A stretch of 64,000 nt of DNA from Aquila chrysaetos chrysaetos (Eukaryota; Chordata; Aves; Accipitriformes; Accipitridae). Position numbers and translations under genes: made by a program. Position 1 is the first letter of the stretch. Every line of letters starts with the position of its first letter. The notes under the pieces were generated by a model, which worked only from the letters and a program-made list of their open reading frames with translations, had not been told where the DNA came from and did no database searches. Where the stretch lies: contig NC_054457.1 in assembly GCF_900496995.4 (NCBI RefSeq), forward strand, positions 1,240,001 to 1,304,000, given 5' to 3'. This document shows positions 10,219 through 21,607 of the stretch, piece by piece.

Positions 10219-11592
10219 TTTTAACTCTGTAAAGGCCCTTTGCTGTTTTGGACCCCACACAAAGGAAGAGTTCTTTCGGGCCTCATATAACGGTTTAGCT
10301 ATTAGACCGTAGTCCATGATCCAAAGACGACACCACCCTGCCATTCCCAAGAACGCTCTAAGTTCATGGATATTTTTCGGCTCAGGTATACTACAGATGG
10401 TTTCTTTGCGATCTTTTCCCAATTGTCTCTGCCCTTTTGAAATCTCAAAGCCCAGATATATCACAGTCTGACATGCTATTTGGGCTTTCTTCCTGGATAC
10501 CTTGTACCCATTTAGTCCCAGAAAATTCAAGACATCAATGGTTACCTGTATGCAGGTAGATCTTTCTTCTGTAGCAATCAATATGTCATCCACATATTGT
10601 AGAAGTAAATGTTCAGGTCTTGGTTTGTCCTGTTTCCAGATTTCAAGCTCTTTTGCCAGCTGGTTTCCAAAAATTGTCAGGCTATTTTTAAATCCTTGGG
10701 GTAGTCTTGTCCATGTCAGCTGCATCTTTCGCCCAGTTTGTGGATTTTCCCATTGGAAAGCAAACAACTTTCTGCTTTCCTTCTCCAAGGGTATGCAAAA
10801 GAAAGCATCTTTTAAATCAAGCACTGTAAACCACTGATGAGTCTCCTTTAACGTTGTTAACAATGTATAAGGATTTGCAACCACAGGATATATGTCTTTG
10901 GCTATTTGATTCACTGCTCTCAAATCTTGCACTAACCTGTATTCTCCCGAGGGTTTTCTAACTGGTAAAATAGGAGTATTATATTCAGATTCTCATTCCT
11001 CCAAAATTTTATACTTCAAAAATTTGTCAATCAATTTCTTTAACTCCTGCCTAACTTCTGGTTTAATTGGGTATTGTTTAATTTTTACTGTTCCTGCATC
11101 TTCTTTTAGATCTATTTTTACAGGTGCTGCTAATTTTGATTTACCAGGAATATCTGTTTCCCACACTGTAGGGATCACTGCAAAATCCACCTCTGGTGGA
11201 ATTTCCTGCTCCTCCACTTTTTCTTGTATCATTAGGATTTCTCCTGTTTTTGACTCAGGTATCTTCAAAAAGAGTTCTCCTTCCTCAAAAACAATTTGTG
11301 CATTTAATTTAGATAACAAATCCCTTCCTAACAAGGGTATCGGGCATTCTGGTACATACAAAAATTCATGTGTAATTATTTTATTTCCAAATTTCAAATC
11401 CAGAGGTTGCAGGAATGGTCTGTTTTCTTCTTTCCCTGTTGCTCCTACTATGTTTGCTGTTTTTGTTCCAATTTTTCCTTTACAAGTATTTAATACCGAA
11501 AATGTCGCTCCTGTATCTATTAAAAATTTGACTTCTTTTTCTCCCAGCTTAATTATAACCAGAGGCTCAGCTGGGTTCCCCTCCGGTCCTCT
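10219..11592 (-). pseudogene. Gamma-ERV 1 pro-pol (protease and partial RT)
   Basis: On the minus strand the protease begins just after gag (FLIDTGATFSVL near 11530), with the conserved PLLGRDLLSKL near 11330. RT follows with LVQDLRAVNQ, WFTVLDLKDAFFCIPL, RLPQGFKNS and the catalytic YVDDI (YVDD at 10596-10585). There is one in-frame TGA near 10992, just before the RT entry block. The RT stops near 10219 inside the connection domain, where a deletion joins it to the 3' LTR remnant. YVDD plus LPQGFKN places it with gammaretrovirus-like class I elements. Confidence 0.85.
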
Positions 11593-13137
11593 TCATTCAT
11601 CCAAAACCATCATTCTGGCTACCTCCTTCTGAATATTTCCTCCTGAACACTGCACATTTTTAGGACAATCTTTTCTCCAATGTCCTTCCTCCTGACACAA
11701 AGCACACTGATTCACTCCTAAGGGGGTGTTAAAATTCCGATTGCTAAAATTCATAAATCCTCTCTGTCCACTGCCACCTCGTCCTCTTCCTCTACCTCGT
11801 CCTCTGTCTGCTGTTCCTGTCATTACGGCCAGTAATCTATTTTCTCTGATTTTCCTTTCCTCTTTTTCCCTGTTATTATATACTTTCCATGCTGCCTCTA
11901 ACATTTTATTCAAGCTCCTTAAATCCTCTCCCTCCAGCTTCTGAAGTTTCTTTCTTATGTCTGGTGCCGACTGTCCCATAAAAATCAAAGCCAACTGTAT
12001 CTGAGCCGCCTCTGTTTCTACTCTTAAATCAGTATATTTTCTGGCAGCTTCCTTCAATCTTCCCAGAAACGCTGAGGGAGATTCATTCTTATCTTGCCTC
12101 ACCTCATATACTTTAGACCAATTCAAAGATTTAGGCATAGCATGTTTAACTCCATATAAAATCCATTTCTGATACTGACTCAGCCTTTCTCTATGTTCCA
12201 CGTTATTTGGATCCCACTGCGGATCCCCAGATGGAAAATTCTGCTCTAATGTTCCACCTATTGTCCCACTCAATACTGCCACTTCTGCCTGTGCTTTGCC
12301 AGTTTTTAGTACCATCTGCTTTTCTGTATCATCCAACAAATTATCCAAGATCACCTGTAAATCACTCCAATCTGGATTCTGCGTTCTAATTATAGTATCC
12401 ACTACTCTGCCAACTCTCTCAAGATCTTCTCTATATACTCCAGCTGCCTGCTTCCAAGCCATCAAGTCCACAACCGAAAAGGGCACTTTTACATACACTG
12501 GTCCATCGTTACCAACTCCCTGCTGCAAGGGAGCTATTGTTTGTGCCTGCTGTCGGGTCCTTCAAGAAATGGGGGTATGAATCACAACTTCAGGCGGTCC
12601 TTCCCCTGCATCCTCTATTCCACTGCTTTCTGGTTCTTCCATCTGTTCCCTATGCTCTCGCCCCCAATTCCTTCCTCTCCTGGGAGGGGATATATCCAAC
12701 TCTGGCCCTTCATCCTCTTTGGGGCAATATCACATGCCAGACAACATTTCTTCTCTTTCTTATTATCAGAAGTTATAGCCATTATCAAATTGTCCCTACT
12801 AACTAGCTTGCACTCATTCTGCCAATCTCGTCTCTGCCTTAAATAAAAGAATAAATCCACATAAGGTACTTCATTTCCCTTCTCTTCTACAAAACAACAT
12901 TAACTGCAGAATGGTGTTATAATTCAGGGTCCCATTCACGGGCCACCTTTCCTGATCCTCCAATGTATACAGAGGCCACCAATGATTACAGTATTCAATC
13001 ATTTGATTTTTACGTAAATCATCATGCAATTCACCCCAGTGTGCCAACAAACATCCCAACGGAGATGTTTTCGGTATCTTTCCATCAATGGACAAATTTC
13101 CCGTACTCTTACTCTTAAATAATTTGGCAAATGCCAT
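11593..13137 (-). pseudogene. Gamma-ERV 1 gag
   Basis: The likely start is ATG at 13137 (MAFAKLF). The matrix region reads SPLGCLLAHWGELHDD and meets TGA near 12871 after a frameshift; matrix sequence continues in another frame to about 12615. From 12528 a long open frame holds the capsid (VPFSVVDLMAWKQ, major homology region ESPSAFLGRLKEAARKY), an Arg/Gly-rich tract and one zinc knuckle, CALCQEEGHWRKDC. It ends at TGA 11595-11593, with protease continuing in the same frame. That is the gammaretroviral arrangement, where read-through of the gag stop makes Gag-Pol. Confidence 0.88.
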
Positions 13138-13139
13138 TA

Positions 13140-13330
13140 TGTTTATACCCAATACCAAATATCTATTAAATATATAACAAATATCAAAAATCAATAATCA
13201 ATTATCAGATGTTAAATACCAAACCAAATATCAAATGCCAAGTATCAAATACAAAGTTTCAAATACCAAATGCATATATCAAACACCAGATATTAAATGA
13301 ATACAAATAACAATTGTTGCCAGGTAATGG
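13140..13330. repeat. Degenerate short repeat in gamma-ERV 1 leader
   Basis: AT-rich stretch with many imperfect copies of a roughly 10-11-bp unit like aaataccaaat or aaatatcaaat, between the gag ATG and the rest of the leader. Confidence 0.55.
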
Positions 13331-13556
13331 AGTCCACCTACTTGCCTAGGGCACGGACAAAGCCGACTTCACTAAGCAAGAGTCATAACCAATATCCCCT
13401 GGCAAGATTATTAACCAGCAAATGTATTCACACTTTATAACTTCCAACCTCAATAAGAGACACTACAATCGTTGCCAAGACTCACTTCATGCTCAATTGC
13501 ACATCCCACACTTACAACACTCACGATACTTCCAAATACACAATATATCTCACCAA

Positions 13557-13557
<1 letters not shown>

Positions 13558-13580
<23 letters not shown>
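13558..13580 (+). repeat. Poly-T tract
   Basis: About 22 T in a row on plus (A on the minus, viral sense, strand) inside the gamma-ERV 1 leader. Confidence 0.8.
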
Positions 13581-13587
<7 letters not shown>

Positions 13588-13623
13588 GGGACTCAAACCC
13601 AAAATTTCCAAAATGCTTTTGAA

Positions 13624-13885
13624 GCTGGGACTCTAACCCAGAATCCTCAAAAGTTGTGGGACTCTAACCCACTCCCAAATTGTCCAACCCAGCAATAGCT
13701 TTCGCGTATGTCTTACAGGCAGACGCCTAGGCTTCCACTTCCTTCAGGATCCTTTAGTCCAACCTTGCGCAGCTTTCGCCGCGTCTGACAGGCAGACTCT
13801 AACCCCAAACAATACCGGTGGGACTCTAACCCACTCGGGGGGACTCTAACCCCAAACAATACCGGTGGGACTCTAACCCACTATC
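13624..13885 (-). repeat. GGACTCTAACCC repeats in gamma-ERV 1 leader
   Basis: The 12-mer ggactctaaccc recurs at least five times on plus, often followed by cactc or ccaaacaataccggtg. The block ggactctaaccccaaacaat occurs twice in tandem near 13840. It lies about 150-400 bp from the primer site on the gag side, where packaging signals normally sit. Confidence 0.75.
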
Positions 13886-14032
13886 CTTAATATTTAAAAG
13901 AAGTGTCTTACCAAAATCCAGGGGACGTCGCAAAGAGCCTTATGGATCGGGGATCGATGGGTATCCCCAAGAAATCCTCGGTGCCGGCAGGAACCGATCG
14001 GGTCCCCGACTCCTCCGGTCTCTCTCAGCGAG

Positions 14033-14050
14033 GTCCCATCTGGGTCGCCA
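14033..14050 (-). other. Primer binding site, gamma-ERV 1
   Basis: Minus-strand TGGCGACCCAGATGGGAC, four bases after the LTR end. From memory it differs at two positions from a site for tRNA-Arg (CCU), so tRNA-Arg is the tentative primer. Confidence 0.55.
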
Positions 14051-14054
14051 AAAC

Positions 14055-14863
14055 TGTTACCGAAAAGTTCGGAATGAAGAACTTATCAACACCAATTTAG
14101 TGTAGATAAGCAGACACTTCTTTATTGACGGCCGGGTGCGTGGGCGAGTCCTCTCACGAACCACGCACACCTGTCACCAAAACAATACACCTTATATTAA
14201 GACTTATTGATACATATTCATTAAATTTCCAAGAAAAGTTATACATATTCATTAGACTTCTGGGAAATCATTAGCATATGTAAATGTCCTTTACGCAGGC
14301 GCAGTGAAGGTCTCTGGTGGTCCTCAGGAGTCCTCTGGCGGTCTTTCATAGTCTTCCTCACTCGTCCGCTTCTTGACCTCTCAGGTGTCTCCAAGCAACA
14401 AACTGGTGTCCATAACGGTTTCCTTAGTGTTTAAAACAAACACTACAAGACTACCAATCTTTGTCAAAACTTCTGTGGTTAAATGATTTTGAACAATACT
14501 TAAATTCTTATGGTTACACATTATACATCTTCTAAGCTCCTAAGTTCCTAAGGCTACATTTCAAACTTAACACTCCCATACTTATGCTTCACAATTTTCT
14601 ACTTTTTAGTCAAACCAAACTCTTTTATAATCAGATTTTAATTTCTTTATCTTGTTATCTAAGTTCTAAATGTTTCTACTAGATGATTTTAGCCAATTTC
14701 TCCGGCCTTGGTACGGGGCTATACAGGGGATTTCATAGCAGACACTGGTTGGTGGTTGAATGTATAAAATACAACATACATATGATTTTGCTAAAATGTT
14801 AAAACTAAATATGATTAATTCTAACTAATAACAAATCAATGGCAAATCAGTAACACAGTGACA
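14055..14863 (-). mobile_element. Gamma-ERV 1, 5' LTR
   Basis: An 809-bp LTR, minus strand from TGTCACTG (14863) to CGGTAACA (14055), with AATAAA about 70 bp before its end. Primer site and gag follow. Flanks of the whole provirus, acagt (10126-10130) and atggt (14864-14868), match at 3 of 5 bases with two transitions, so the duplication is only suggestive. Confidence 0.82.
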
Positions 14864-17672
14864 ATGGTTGTGGGGGAGTTTCCACTTAACCTTTTAGGAC
14901 TCGATGTTTTAAGGGGAAAGACCTGGATTGATAATAAAGGGAGACGGTGGTCATTTGGCGCTCTCACAATAGATATTTGGCTGTTACAAGCTGCGCACTG
15001 CTTCCCCCTTCAAAGCTTACAAATGTTAAGCCCTACCCGATACCCCTGGGGGCCAGAGAGGGAATAGCGCCTGTGTTAGAGGACTTAAAGGGACAGGGTA
15101 TCCTGATTCCAACCCATTCTCCTTTTAACTCCCCGGTGTGGCCAGTGCGAAAACCTAATGGCAAGTGGAGATTGACTGTAGATTATCGCAGACTTAATGC
15201 AAATACCGGTCCATTGACAGCTGCGGTACCAAATATTGCTGAGTTTATAGCTACAATCCAGGAACGAGCCCACCTGATTATGGCAACAGTGGATGTTAAA
15301 GATATGTTTTTTATGGTCCCCCTACAAACAGAGGATCAAGACCGCTTTGCATTTACTTGGGAGGGTCAGCAATTTACTTTTGCCCCACTCCCACAAGCGT
15401 ATAAGCATTCCCCCACTCTAGCTCATCATGCGCTAGTGCAGGAGCTAGAACTAATTCAGACAGAGGAGGGGGTCAGTGTTTATCAGTACATTGATGACAT
15501 TCTTGTGGGTGGGGATGAAACAGAAAAGGTTCAGAAAACTCAGGATAATATAATTTCTCACTTGGAAAGCTTGGGGCTGAAAATTCCACCAGAGAAGATA
15601 CAAACACCCTCAAGCGAAGTAAAGTTTTTAGGAATTTGGTGGAAGGGAGGGATGACATGTATCCCCCCCGACACCCTTTCCTCATTGGATCAGATTAAAA
15701 TGCCAGAGTCAAAAAAGGATTTGCAGCATGTACTAGGATTACTTGTGTTTTGGAGGAAACATATCCCTGATTTTTCAATTATTGCAAGACCCCTGTATGA
15801 CTTGTTGCGAAAAGGGGCTCAGTGGGAATGGACTAAGCCCCATGAAGAGGCATTGCAGTTGCTAGTTTTTGAAGCGACTGCCCATCAAGCTCTTGGTCCT
15901 ATTCATCCCACAGACCCTGTCCATATTGAATGGGGATTTGCCAAGAGCGGGCTATCAATACATTTATGGCAAAAGGGCCCCAAAGGACCCACTCGACCTA
16001 TTGGGTTCTATTCTTGCAGTTTTAAGGATGCGGAAAAAAGATATACTGCTTGGGAGAAAGGTTGGTTTGTAGTCAGTTTAGCCTTGAGAGAGGCTGAACG
16101 GACTATTCGACAACAGCCTATAGTGCTTAGAGGCCCGTTTAAAGTAACCAAAACAGTTTTAGCAGGAACTCCGCCCCCTAACGGGGTGGCTCAGAGAGCC
16201 TCTGTACGGAAATGGTATGCCCAGATAGAGCATTATTGTGACATTTTTACAGTGTCTGAGGGGGCAGCAAAGATGTTAACCATTCAAGAGGAAACAAGCC
16301 AGATAGAGAAGCACCTGAACTTCCTCCTGTAATACAAGTGGCCCCCCCATTTTCTGAACAATTGCAGAATGTTTGGTTTACTGATGCTTCCTCTAAACGA
16401 GAAGGAAAAACTTGGAAATATCGAGCTGTAGCGCTCCGCATAGATGCGGACAAACAAATAATCACCGAAGGGGAAGGTAGAGCTCAAGTAGGGGAATTAG
16501 TTGCAGTATGGAGTGTTTTCCAGCATGAAGCTCAATCTACCTCTCCTGTCTATATCTATACTGATTCCTATGCTGTATTTAAAGGCTGTACTGAATGGCT
16601 TCCATTCTGGGAACAAAATGGGTGGGAGGTCAATAGGATACCTGTATGGCAGAAAGAAAAGTGGCAAGATATTCTAACCATTGCTAGACAAGGAAAATTT
16701 GCAGTAGCCTGGGTGGCTTCCCATCAACAGAATAGCACCCCTGTTAGCCAGTGGAATGGCAAAGCTGATGAATTGGCCCAATTAGCTCCCCTCCAGAACA
16801 CCCCAATAGCAGAAGACTGGGAGCGATTGTTAGAATGGCTACATGTAAAGAGGAAACATTCGGGGATCAAAGATCTCTATTGTGAGGCCCAAGCTCGAGG
16901 TTGGCCAGTTACCAGGGAAGAATGTAAAACTTGTGTGTCTGCCTGTGAACAATGTCGTACCCGCTTGGAAAGACACCCCCTGGAAGGTGACCCCCTACAC
17001 CTAAGGGAGGGGAAAGGGTTGTGGGAGGCTTGGCAAGTGGACTACATTGGCCCCTTCTGGAAATCAGAAGGAAAGCATTATGTGTTAGTTGGAGTAGAGA
17101 TAGTGTCAGGGTTAGTCCAGGCCAAAGCCTTTGCCAGAGCTACTGGGGAAAACACAGTGAAAGCTTTGAAAGAGTGGTTTAGCACTTTCCCCAAACCTCA
17201 GTCGATTCAGTCGGATAATGGTTCCCACTTTACTGCTAACATAGTCCAAGATTGGGCGACCCAAGAAGGAATCTCGTGGGTACACCATACTCCGTATTAT
17301 CCACAGGCAAACGGAATTGTGGAAAGAACAAATGGCCTACTGAAACGCTTCCTCAAACCGCATAAGCCTGGATGGGCTGAACGGCTACGGGATGCAGTGA
17401 CTAGTGTTAACAGTCGTTGGGGAGTGAATGGGTGCCCAAAAATTACAGCATTTTGCCCGAAGGCCCCAACCATTATGCCAGCCCCAGATGGCCCAGATCA
17501 TCCCAGAAATCCATCATATTTTCCAGGCCAACCAGTCTTAGTTGAACTCCCCACGGTAGGAACCGTACCTCTGGTACTGGAAACACCAATGAATAAATAT
17601 GCTTGGAAAGCAAAAGATGCTCATGGAAAAGAACATAAAATCAATACCAGGTGGATTATTCCATCCTTCTAA
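14864..17672 (+). pseudogene. ERV-S element 1 pol (end of protease, RT, RNase H, integrase)
   Basis: It resumes the protease (LNLLGLDVLRGK), then changes frame near 15000-15050. RT from about 15060: SPFNSPVWPVRKPNGKWRL, VDVKDMFFMVPL, catalytic YIDDI (YIDD 15487-15498), FLGIWWKGG. The RT frame ends at 16332 after a frameshift near 16300. From 16338 RNase H is open (WFTDASSKREG, YTDSYAVFKG), then integrase: a zinc-finger region, then catalytic Asp codons at 17040 and 17214 and Glu at 17322 (ANGIVERTNGLLK). The final frame is open for 444 codons, so the integrase core is intact in sequence. It ends in WIIPSF with TAA at 17670. Two frameshifts and the split protease make it non-functional. Confidence 0.87.
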
Positions 17673-17823
17673 TAACAATTTACTTCTGGTTCCTTAGAAC
17701 GAACCAAGTCTGTTTTTCTTTTCTCTTTCAGGTGAAGACTCTGGAGCCTGCCTGAAGGAATACATGAAGCTGTTGATTGTTTGTGTAGTTTTATCAGTGA
17801 TTGCTTTGTTAATATTTATAGGA

Positions 17824-18588
17824 TGTTTGGCATACAGATGTTGTTTTGGTTGACCATTGTCACCGCCTTTAATATCTGGGGAAACTCCTGTACCCCCCTC
17901 TTCGGCTCGGGGTGGCTAAATGAATTTATGGCTCTAGGCCAGCAAGTGGCCAACACTTTTAATCTGACTAATTGTTGGGTATGTGGTGGGCCCTTAGGTT
18001 TGGAAAGCTGGCCATGGGCTGCTGTCCCTATTTCCCCGAAATGGTTAGTGAGTAATTACAGTGAGGTCAAAAATGATTCTTACTGGGGTGAAGACACACA
18101 GCCCTGGACAATATGATACCCAGTCCAAGGCGAATATTGTCTGAACCGAACACAGAAAGATGGTATTCCCGTGGGAAATAGCAAGTGCAACTGGACCTAT
18201 ACTTATGACAACCATTGCCTCACTGATGGTTGTAGACCAATTGATTGTTCAAACCATAGGGCAGCTATGTCACTGCCAGAAAGGGACGACCAGGCATATT
18301 GTTGCCTCTTGAGTTCCAGATCTCCAAATTTTGTGCCTTGCTGGCACAGATGGGCTTGGGTGAATCAAACAGGGCACAGGAAACAGTTTTCCCATTTTTG
18401 GTCTTCCACTAATCAGTCTAATAACCGTCTTAATGTTACCTGCTTTTGGCACCGCAGTTCTGGTGCCAGGAAATGCAGACTCACTGATAAAACATATTCT
18501 TGTCTCCCTGATGAGACTCAAATTTGGTGGTCAAGTGATAATAAAGACTGCTGTCAGGGACATTTGAGCATAGGTCCGGATGGACTTC
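17824..18588 (+). pseudogene. ERV-S element 1 env, surface subunit, 5' part
   Basis: It starts with a hydrophobic leader (MFGIQMLFWLTIV), then a cysteine-rich, N-glycosylation-rich surface domain. It contains NCWVCGG, the CxxC motif typical of gammaretroviral-type SU, which pairs with the transmembrane subunit. There is one in-frame stop, TGA, at 18114-18116; the rest to 18588 is in the same frame. It stops exactly at the 6-bp target site GACTTC of an inserted ERVK. The remaining env sequence lies inverted at 23829-24901. The product would be a surface glycoprotein for entry; it cannot be made here. Confidence 0.82.
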
Positions 18589-19031
18589 TGTTGTGGGAAC
18601 ATATTTAGCTAACGGTCACAAGAGCATTCCAGACGCCTTTAGAAGGCCTTGAACAGAATAAACAAGAAGACAAAAATAAGAAAGATACCAATTAGAAAAA
18701 CACAGGTGCGCATTCCACGATAAAGAGAACTTGGCACAAACAACCTCAATTCAGCAGTTTATCTTGACCAATTAGACTGAGACAAGTCTCGCATGTTTTA
18801 GTTAGTATAACCAATTATGTCTTATGTTTATGCGCGTGTACAGCGTTGATATAACCAATCATTAAGTGTAACTGGACGCGTGGACAGTGCATGAATAATG
18901 TGTGTAGCCAATAGTAAAATAGCTAAACGCATGTACAGATGTAACTAATGTATAAAATGATGTCTGATGCTCTAGTAAAGTGGACTTCACCTGATCACAT
19001 TGGTCTGTGTGTGTTGTCCTGTGCCTCTGCA
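18589..19031 (+). mobile_element. ERVK 5' LTR
   Basis: A 443-bp LTR from tgttgtggg to cctctgca with CCAAT boxes, TATAAAAT near 18952 and a tRNA-Lys primer site two bases after its end. Target site GACTTC precedes it (18583-18588). The partner LTR, 24902-25344, is inverted, has the same length, and differs at roughly a dozen positions by eye. Confidence 0.92.
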
Positions 19032-19033
19032 AT

Positions 19034-19051
19034 TGGCGCCCGAACAGGGAC
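19034..19051 (+). other. Primer binding site, tRNA-Lys type
   Basis: TGGCGCCCGAACAGGGAC matches, over 18 bases, the well-known primer site for tRNA-Lys3 used by several class II retroviruses and lentiviruses. It identifies the 18589 element as ERVK-like. Confidence 0.92.
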
Positions 19052-19235
19052 CCTCGGATCGGTGTTGAATTTTTCGATGGGAGCCGACGGAGAGAGGGAG
19101 CGGAGAGGCCGGCCGAAATTATCCCTGCTGCCCCAGCAGGGTGACCAGCTGAGCTGGGGAAGACAAGGAAGCGCGCACGCAGGTGAATAGAAAAGCGGAA
19201 TCTCGCCCTAATCAGGTGAGCGGTCGGAGAAGGAG

Positions 19236-20763
19236 ATGGGGTTGGACAAAGAGCAAGAAGTGGTCCTAAATCTCCTTCAACATGTTCTCTCTAAGAGAGG
19301 CATAAAATATGATGAAGCTTGTTTAAAGCGGCTTTTACAATGGAGCAAGGACAGAAACCTTTTTAATTAGTGTGGGTACAGCTTTTGAGCTTAGTACCTG
19401 GGAAGCTATCGGAACCTCCCTATGGGATGAAATTAGTGATGTGTCTAAAGAAGTTAAAGGTCTTGCAACTTTATGGAAATTAATTAAGACAACTCTGCAA
19501 GAAATGAAAGCAGATCGTAAAGCGTCTGTGTCTGCTTTTGCTGCTCTCTCTCCAACCGCAAGCGAAGGGGAAACGCGGGGAGAAAAACATAATGCAGCGA
19601 GAGAAACTTTTGGCTTTCCCGGAGCTTGTCCGCCTGCTCCTGTGCCCTTGACTTCTGCTCCACTCCCTGGGACTGCCGATATTAATCAGCCATCTGACAG
19701 TTCCCAAGCCTCCCTAACCATACGCTTAAAGGAAACCCTACAGAATCAGGAAGCGAGTAAAAATCTGCCTAGGAAAAAACAGCCCCCAGATGTCGCCGCT
19801 CAACATGAACAAATTACAGCCAGCATATACCCTCCGTTGCCTTCGTCTACGCCCGGGTCGCCTCAAGAGCATGAAGAGGGGCCGGAGCTCACTTCGCAGC
19901 AGTTGCGGTCAGTAATAGAAAAGCTGGCACAGCTGGAGGCTGCTGTGAAGCGAGAAAAACCTCCAGCCGTATCATTTGATGCACCCCTTTCCCCGCCCCC
20001 CACCCTCTTCCTCCTACCTCTGCCCCTTCCTTGTCCCAGGGAACCGATCCTCACCTTTCCAGAAACAACAGACCCCCGGAATAGATGGCGAGGAATTATT
20101 CGCGATGCCTTAATTGAGGGAGAAATCATAGCAGCTCCCACAGTGTTTCTGGTTATTGCTGGGGCTGGGGGTAGACCTAATCAATGGGTTCCATTTGATT
20201 GGAAAATCATAAAAGAAGCAAAGATTGCAATTGCTCAGTATGGTTTAAAATCGCCTTTTACACAGGCAGTTTTGTCCCATACATTTTCTGGGGCAATCTT
20301 AACTCCACATGACTTGCAAATGCTTGCTAAAACCTTGTTGTCGACATGGAAATTTATTTATACTGTGCTGGTGCATTTACAGCCAGCAGAGAAAATCATA
20401 TCAATACAACCTGATACTGCTTCTGAGGAGGCAGTTTGTAAGGAGGCTGCTAAGGAGCAGGATTCTGATTCCGATAATAATTCTTTTGCATCAGGCAGGG
20501 TGGTCTCTGAAAAAGAGCCGCATTTATATCCCTCATTACCTCCACCGCTGCCTGCCACGGCCGTCCTGCCGCTGCCTCCCAAGGCCTCTGCGCGGCCGGG
20601 ACCGCTGCTGTGCCGCCGCTGCCCGCCCCCCCCCCCCCCCCCCCCAAACGCCTGGTACTCCCTCTCCAGGGTTTGCAGAACTTAAAACAGAACCTAACTT
20701 TACTACACTACCTGTATCTCCTTCTCCTGCTAATCCCTCTAACTCTGTGCCTCTGTCTAATCC
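19236..20763 (+). pseudogene. ERVK gag, truncated
   Basis: ATG at 19236 opens MGLDKEQ, with Gly2 as a myristoylation signal, then a betaretrovirus-like matrix (LLQHVLSKRGIKYDEACLKR). A TAG comes near 19367 and the frame shifts; a 437-codon open frame then runs 19372-20685. It has a Pro-rich linker, a piece of capsid N-domain (WVPFDWKIIKEAKIAIAQYG, AILTPHDLQMLAK), then an acidic and Pro-rich segment with LYPSL, resembling a late-domain motif. A run of about 20 C (20627-20646) breaks the frame again. The second half of capsid, the nucleocapsid and all of pro-pol are absent; the text passes directly to env near 20764. Domain order after the capsid piece is odd and suggests internal rearrangement. 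Confidence 0.78.
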
Positions 20764-21163
20764 GTGACGATTCACTTAATGATTTGGGAAAAAATACACA
20801 TAGCTTGATGCAACGCTGTCGAGGAAAAGCTCTACAGCAAGGAGATACCATGTTTACTTTTCCTGTTGTATGCACACCTGCCTCAAGAAATGCAAGAACC
20901 TCAAGAGTTAGAGTTGTTAGGATCAGTCATCATGAATCCCTGTGTGATGTTTAATTACATCTATAACACCACTCGAAAGGGTCAGAATGTAAATGCTATT
21001 TTGCCTGTATATAGAAATGCTACAGCTTGGTGTAACTATATCTATTCCAGAATATCACACTCTTTTTTCTATTCCAGCTGCTTTACCTGTGGTGATGTTT
21101 TTTTTATTTGAGAGAATAGAGCGTGGGAGAGGAATTCCATCAAAACTTAACGGGAGGCCATGT
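20730..21163 (+). repeat. 434-bp inverted duplication, left copy
   Basis: The same 434 bp occurs in reverse orientation at 26507-26940. Two translated stretches (81 residues and about 57 residues) are identical in both. It holds the end of gag and the start of the ERVK env piece. The copies bound the inverted segment 21164-26506. Confidence 0.92.
20764..21163 (+). pseudogene. ERVK env fragment (left copy)
   Basis: A betaretrovirus-like env piece joined to gag remnants. It encodes a short stretch with N-glycosylation sites (YNTTRKG, YRNATAWC) and a hydrophobic segment (FSIPAALPVVMFFLF). It is cut at 21163, where homology with the right copy ends. The continuation is found only on the inverted side, 26506 down to 26178. 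Confidence 0.7.
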
Positions 21164-21607
21164 GAGTTGTATGTTGTAGGAAGTAATGTAGCAGGAATGA
21201 CCTGAACTGCAGAGGAGTGAACTTCGCAAGGAACCAGACAAGTGCATCGGTGACCCAAAGCAAGCCGGTGTTGGTGCCCAACGATCGAACATACTGCTTC
21301 TCCTGTCCTGACCACTCATCTTGACAGATGGGGCCCAAGTCATAACCTGTGTGTGAACATCTGGAGGAGTGGAAGAAGCCCATGGAATATCTCTCTCTTA
21401 AAGGACAGGGGATAGTAATTAATAAGAATGTATAAATCTGTATGTTGGGTATAAAGGTGGTTTAAGTATGTAGTTTCAGTTGTAAGTGTTGGTAAGAAGG
21501 GATTTCAGTAATGAGAATTAAATACAATGGCGTGGTTAGAAGATATCTGTATTAAATTACGTGGGAGATGAGCATGACGCAAATGGTATGGAATAAGGGG
21601 TGGAGAT
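21164..21607 (+). mobile_element. ERVL 3' internal (non-coding) segment
   Basis: It ends aaatggtatggaataagg and ggtgga just before an LTR. The same motif ends the ERVL internal region before the LTR at 29409. It is therefore the 3' end of an ERVL upstream of the 21608 LTR. No coding content recognised. Confidence 0.6.

Noticed and set aside
13140..13890. CRISPR-like repeats
   Set aside because: Repeats are irregular, without uniform spacers, inside a retroviral leader of a vertebrate genome.
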